Both the position numbers and the translations under genes were made by a program. This document shows, piece by piece, positions 5,739 to 6,033 of a stretch of 6,033 nucleotides of DNA. Under the pieces are notes generated by a model, which saw only the letters and a list, made by a program, of their open reading frames with translations, searched no databases and was not told the DNA's origin. Each line of letters starts with the position of its first letter. The stretch's first letter is position 1. The stretch spans positions 1-6,033 of the forward strand of contig JACZUZ010000135.1 in the NCBI GenBank assembly GCA_022572905.1, written 5' to 3'. Source of the DNA: Candidatus Zixiibacteriota bacterium (GTDB lineage Bacteria; Zixibacteria; MSB-5A5; GN15; JACZUZ01).

Positions 5739-5768
5739 AGAATAATCAAGAATAACTAAGAATAATGG
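5739..5768 (+). repeat. three tandem 10-bp repeats (AGAATAAYYA) in the atpA leader
   Basis: AGAATA starts at 5739, 5749 and 5759, exactly 10 bp apart, each followed by AY plus two variable bases. The third unit runs into the GGAG ribosome-binding site of atpA. Two further AGAATA copies, overlapping by one base, lie at 5713 and 5718; the second is 21 bp before the array. The block fills most of the second half of the 117-nt gap between atpH and atpA. Confidence 0.7.
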
Positions 5769-5770
5769 AG
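5767..5770 (+). promoter_or_regulatory. Shine-Dalgarno site of atpA
   Basis: GGAG (5767-5770) lies 7 nt before the ATG at 5778, an optimal spacing, and fixes the atpA start. The ATG at 5765, which overlaps this site, is in a different frame and does not read into AtpA. Confidence 0.7.
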
Positions 5771-5777
5771 TGGCCAG

Positions 5778-6033
5778 ATGGGTCTTAATCCCGAGGAAGT
5801 TTCCTCAATAATCAAAAAAGAAATAGAGTCCTACGACACGACTCTTGAAATGGAGTCGGTCGGGACAATTCTTCAGGTTGGCGATGGTATCGCGCGTATC
5901 TGGGGACTGCGCGATGTGCAGATGTCCGAGTTGATCGAGTTTCCCGGCAATATCATGGGTCTGGTTCTCAACCTTGAGTCGGACAATGTTGGCGCCGCAA
6001 TTTTTGGGAACGATTCCAAGATTAAAGAGGGCG
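5778..6033 (+). CDS. atpA: F1Fo ATP synthase subunit alpha, N-terminal 85 residues (3' end outside window)
   Basis: Alpha alternates with beta in the catalytic head; it binds but does not hydrolyse nucleotide. The fragment starts with a short helix (MGLNPEEVSSIIKKEI), which in other species docks onto delta. The N-terminal beta-barrel follows, with V-G-T-I-L-Q-V-G-D-G-I-A-R-I-W-G-L at about 27-43 and the F-P-G-N-I-M-G-L-V-L-N-L-E stretch at about 55-67, both family hallmarks. The frame stays open to the window end; the Walker A region lies beyond it. A GGAG site 7 nt upstream supports the start. The gene follows atpH after a 117-nt gap with phased 10-bp repeats, an unusually long space within this operon, but the gene order delta-alpha is the common one. 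Confidence 0.97.
   Translation, partial: MGLNPEEVSSIIKKEIESYDTTLEMESVGTILQVGDGIARIWGLRDVQMSELIEFPGNIMGLVLNLESDNVGAAIFGNDSKIKEG

Overview
The window is a bacterial chromosomal segment whose right two thirds is the front of an F1Fo ATP synthase operon, in the order atpZ-like, atpI, atpB (a), atpE (c), atpF (b), atpH (delta), atpA (alpha, cut by the window end). To its left, a divergently oriented gene encodes a secreted protein built almost entirely of 24-residue repeats. At the far left edge is the 3' end of a gene for a probable outer-membrane beta-barrel protein of the PorV/PorQ type.

The likely host is a Gram-negative bacterium of the FCB group (Fibrobacteres-Chlorobi-Bacteroidetes and related candidate phyla such as Zixibacteria or Latescibacteria). 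The reasons are the PorV/PorQ-like C-terminus, an a subunit with a cleavable signal peptide and a His/Asp/Glu-rich extension, the presence of both AtpZ- and AtpI-type accessory proteins, and the scarcity of Shine-Dalgarno sites. This is inference from protein style only; the phylum cannot be fixed from this window.

Layout: 2-421 (+) barrel protein C-terminus; 431-1741 (-) repeat protein, convergent with it with only 9 bp between the stops; 1742-2002 divergent intergenic region with small hairpins; 2003-2497 (+) AtpZ-like protein, with a near-consensus sigma70-type promoter inside the 5' part of its reading frame; 2635-3093 AtpI; 3096-4211 AtpB; 4298-4534 AtpE; 4597-5079 AtpF; 5112-5660 AtpH; 5778-6033 start of AtpA.

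The genes from atpI to atpA make one co-directional unit that builds the membrane rotor and stator (a, c, b), the peripheral stalk cap (delta) and the catalytic head (alpha). AtpZ and AtpI are small membrane proteins associated with assembly or ion supply of the complex. The a subunit has the essential arginine and the c subunit the ion-binding glutamate without the sodium-type ligands, so a proton-driven enzyme is expected. The synthase itself is conventional. The parts worth a second look are the unclear start of the AtpZ-like gene around an internal promoter, the regular 24-residue repeat protein, the charged periplasmic extension of AtpB, and a helically phased 10-bp repeat in front of atpA.
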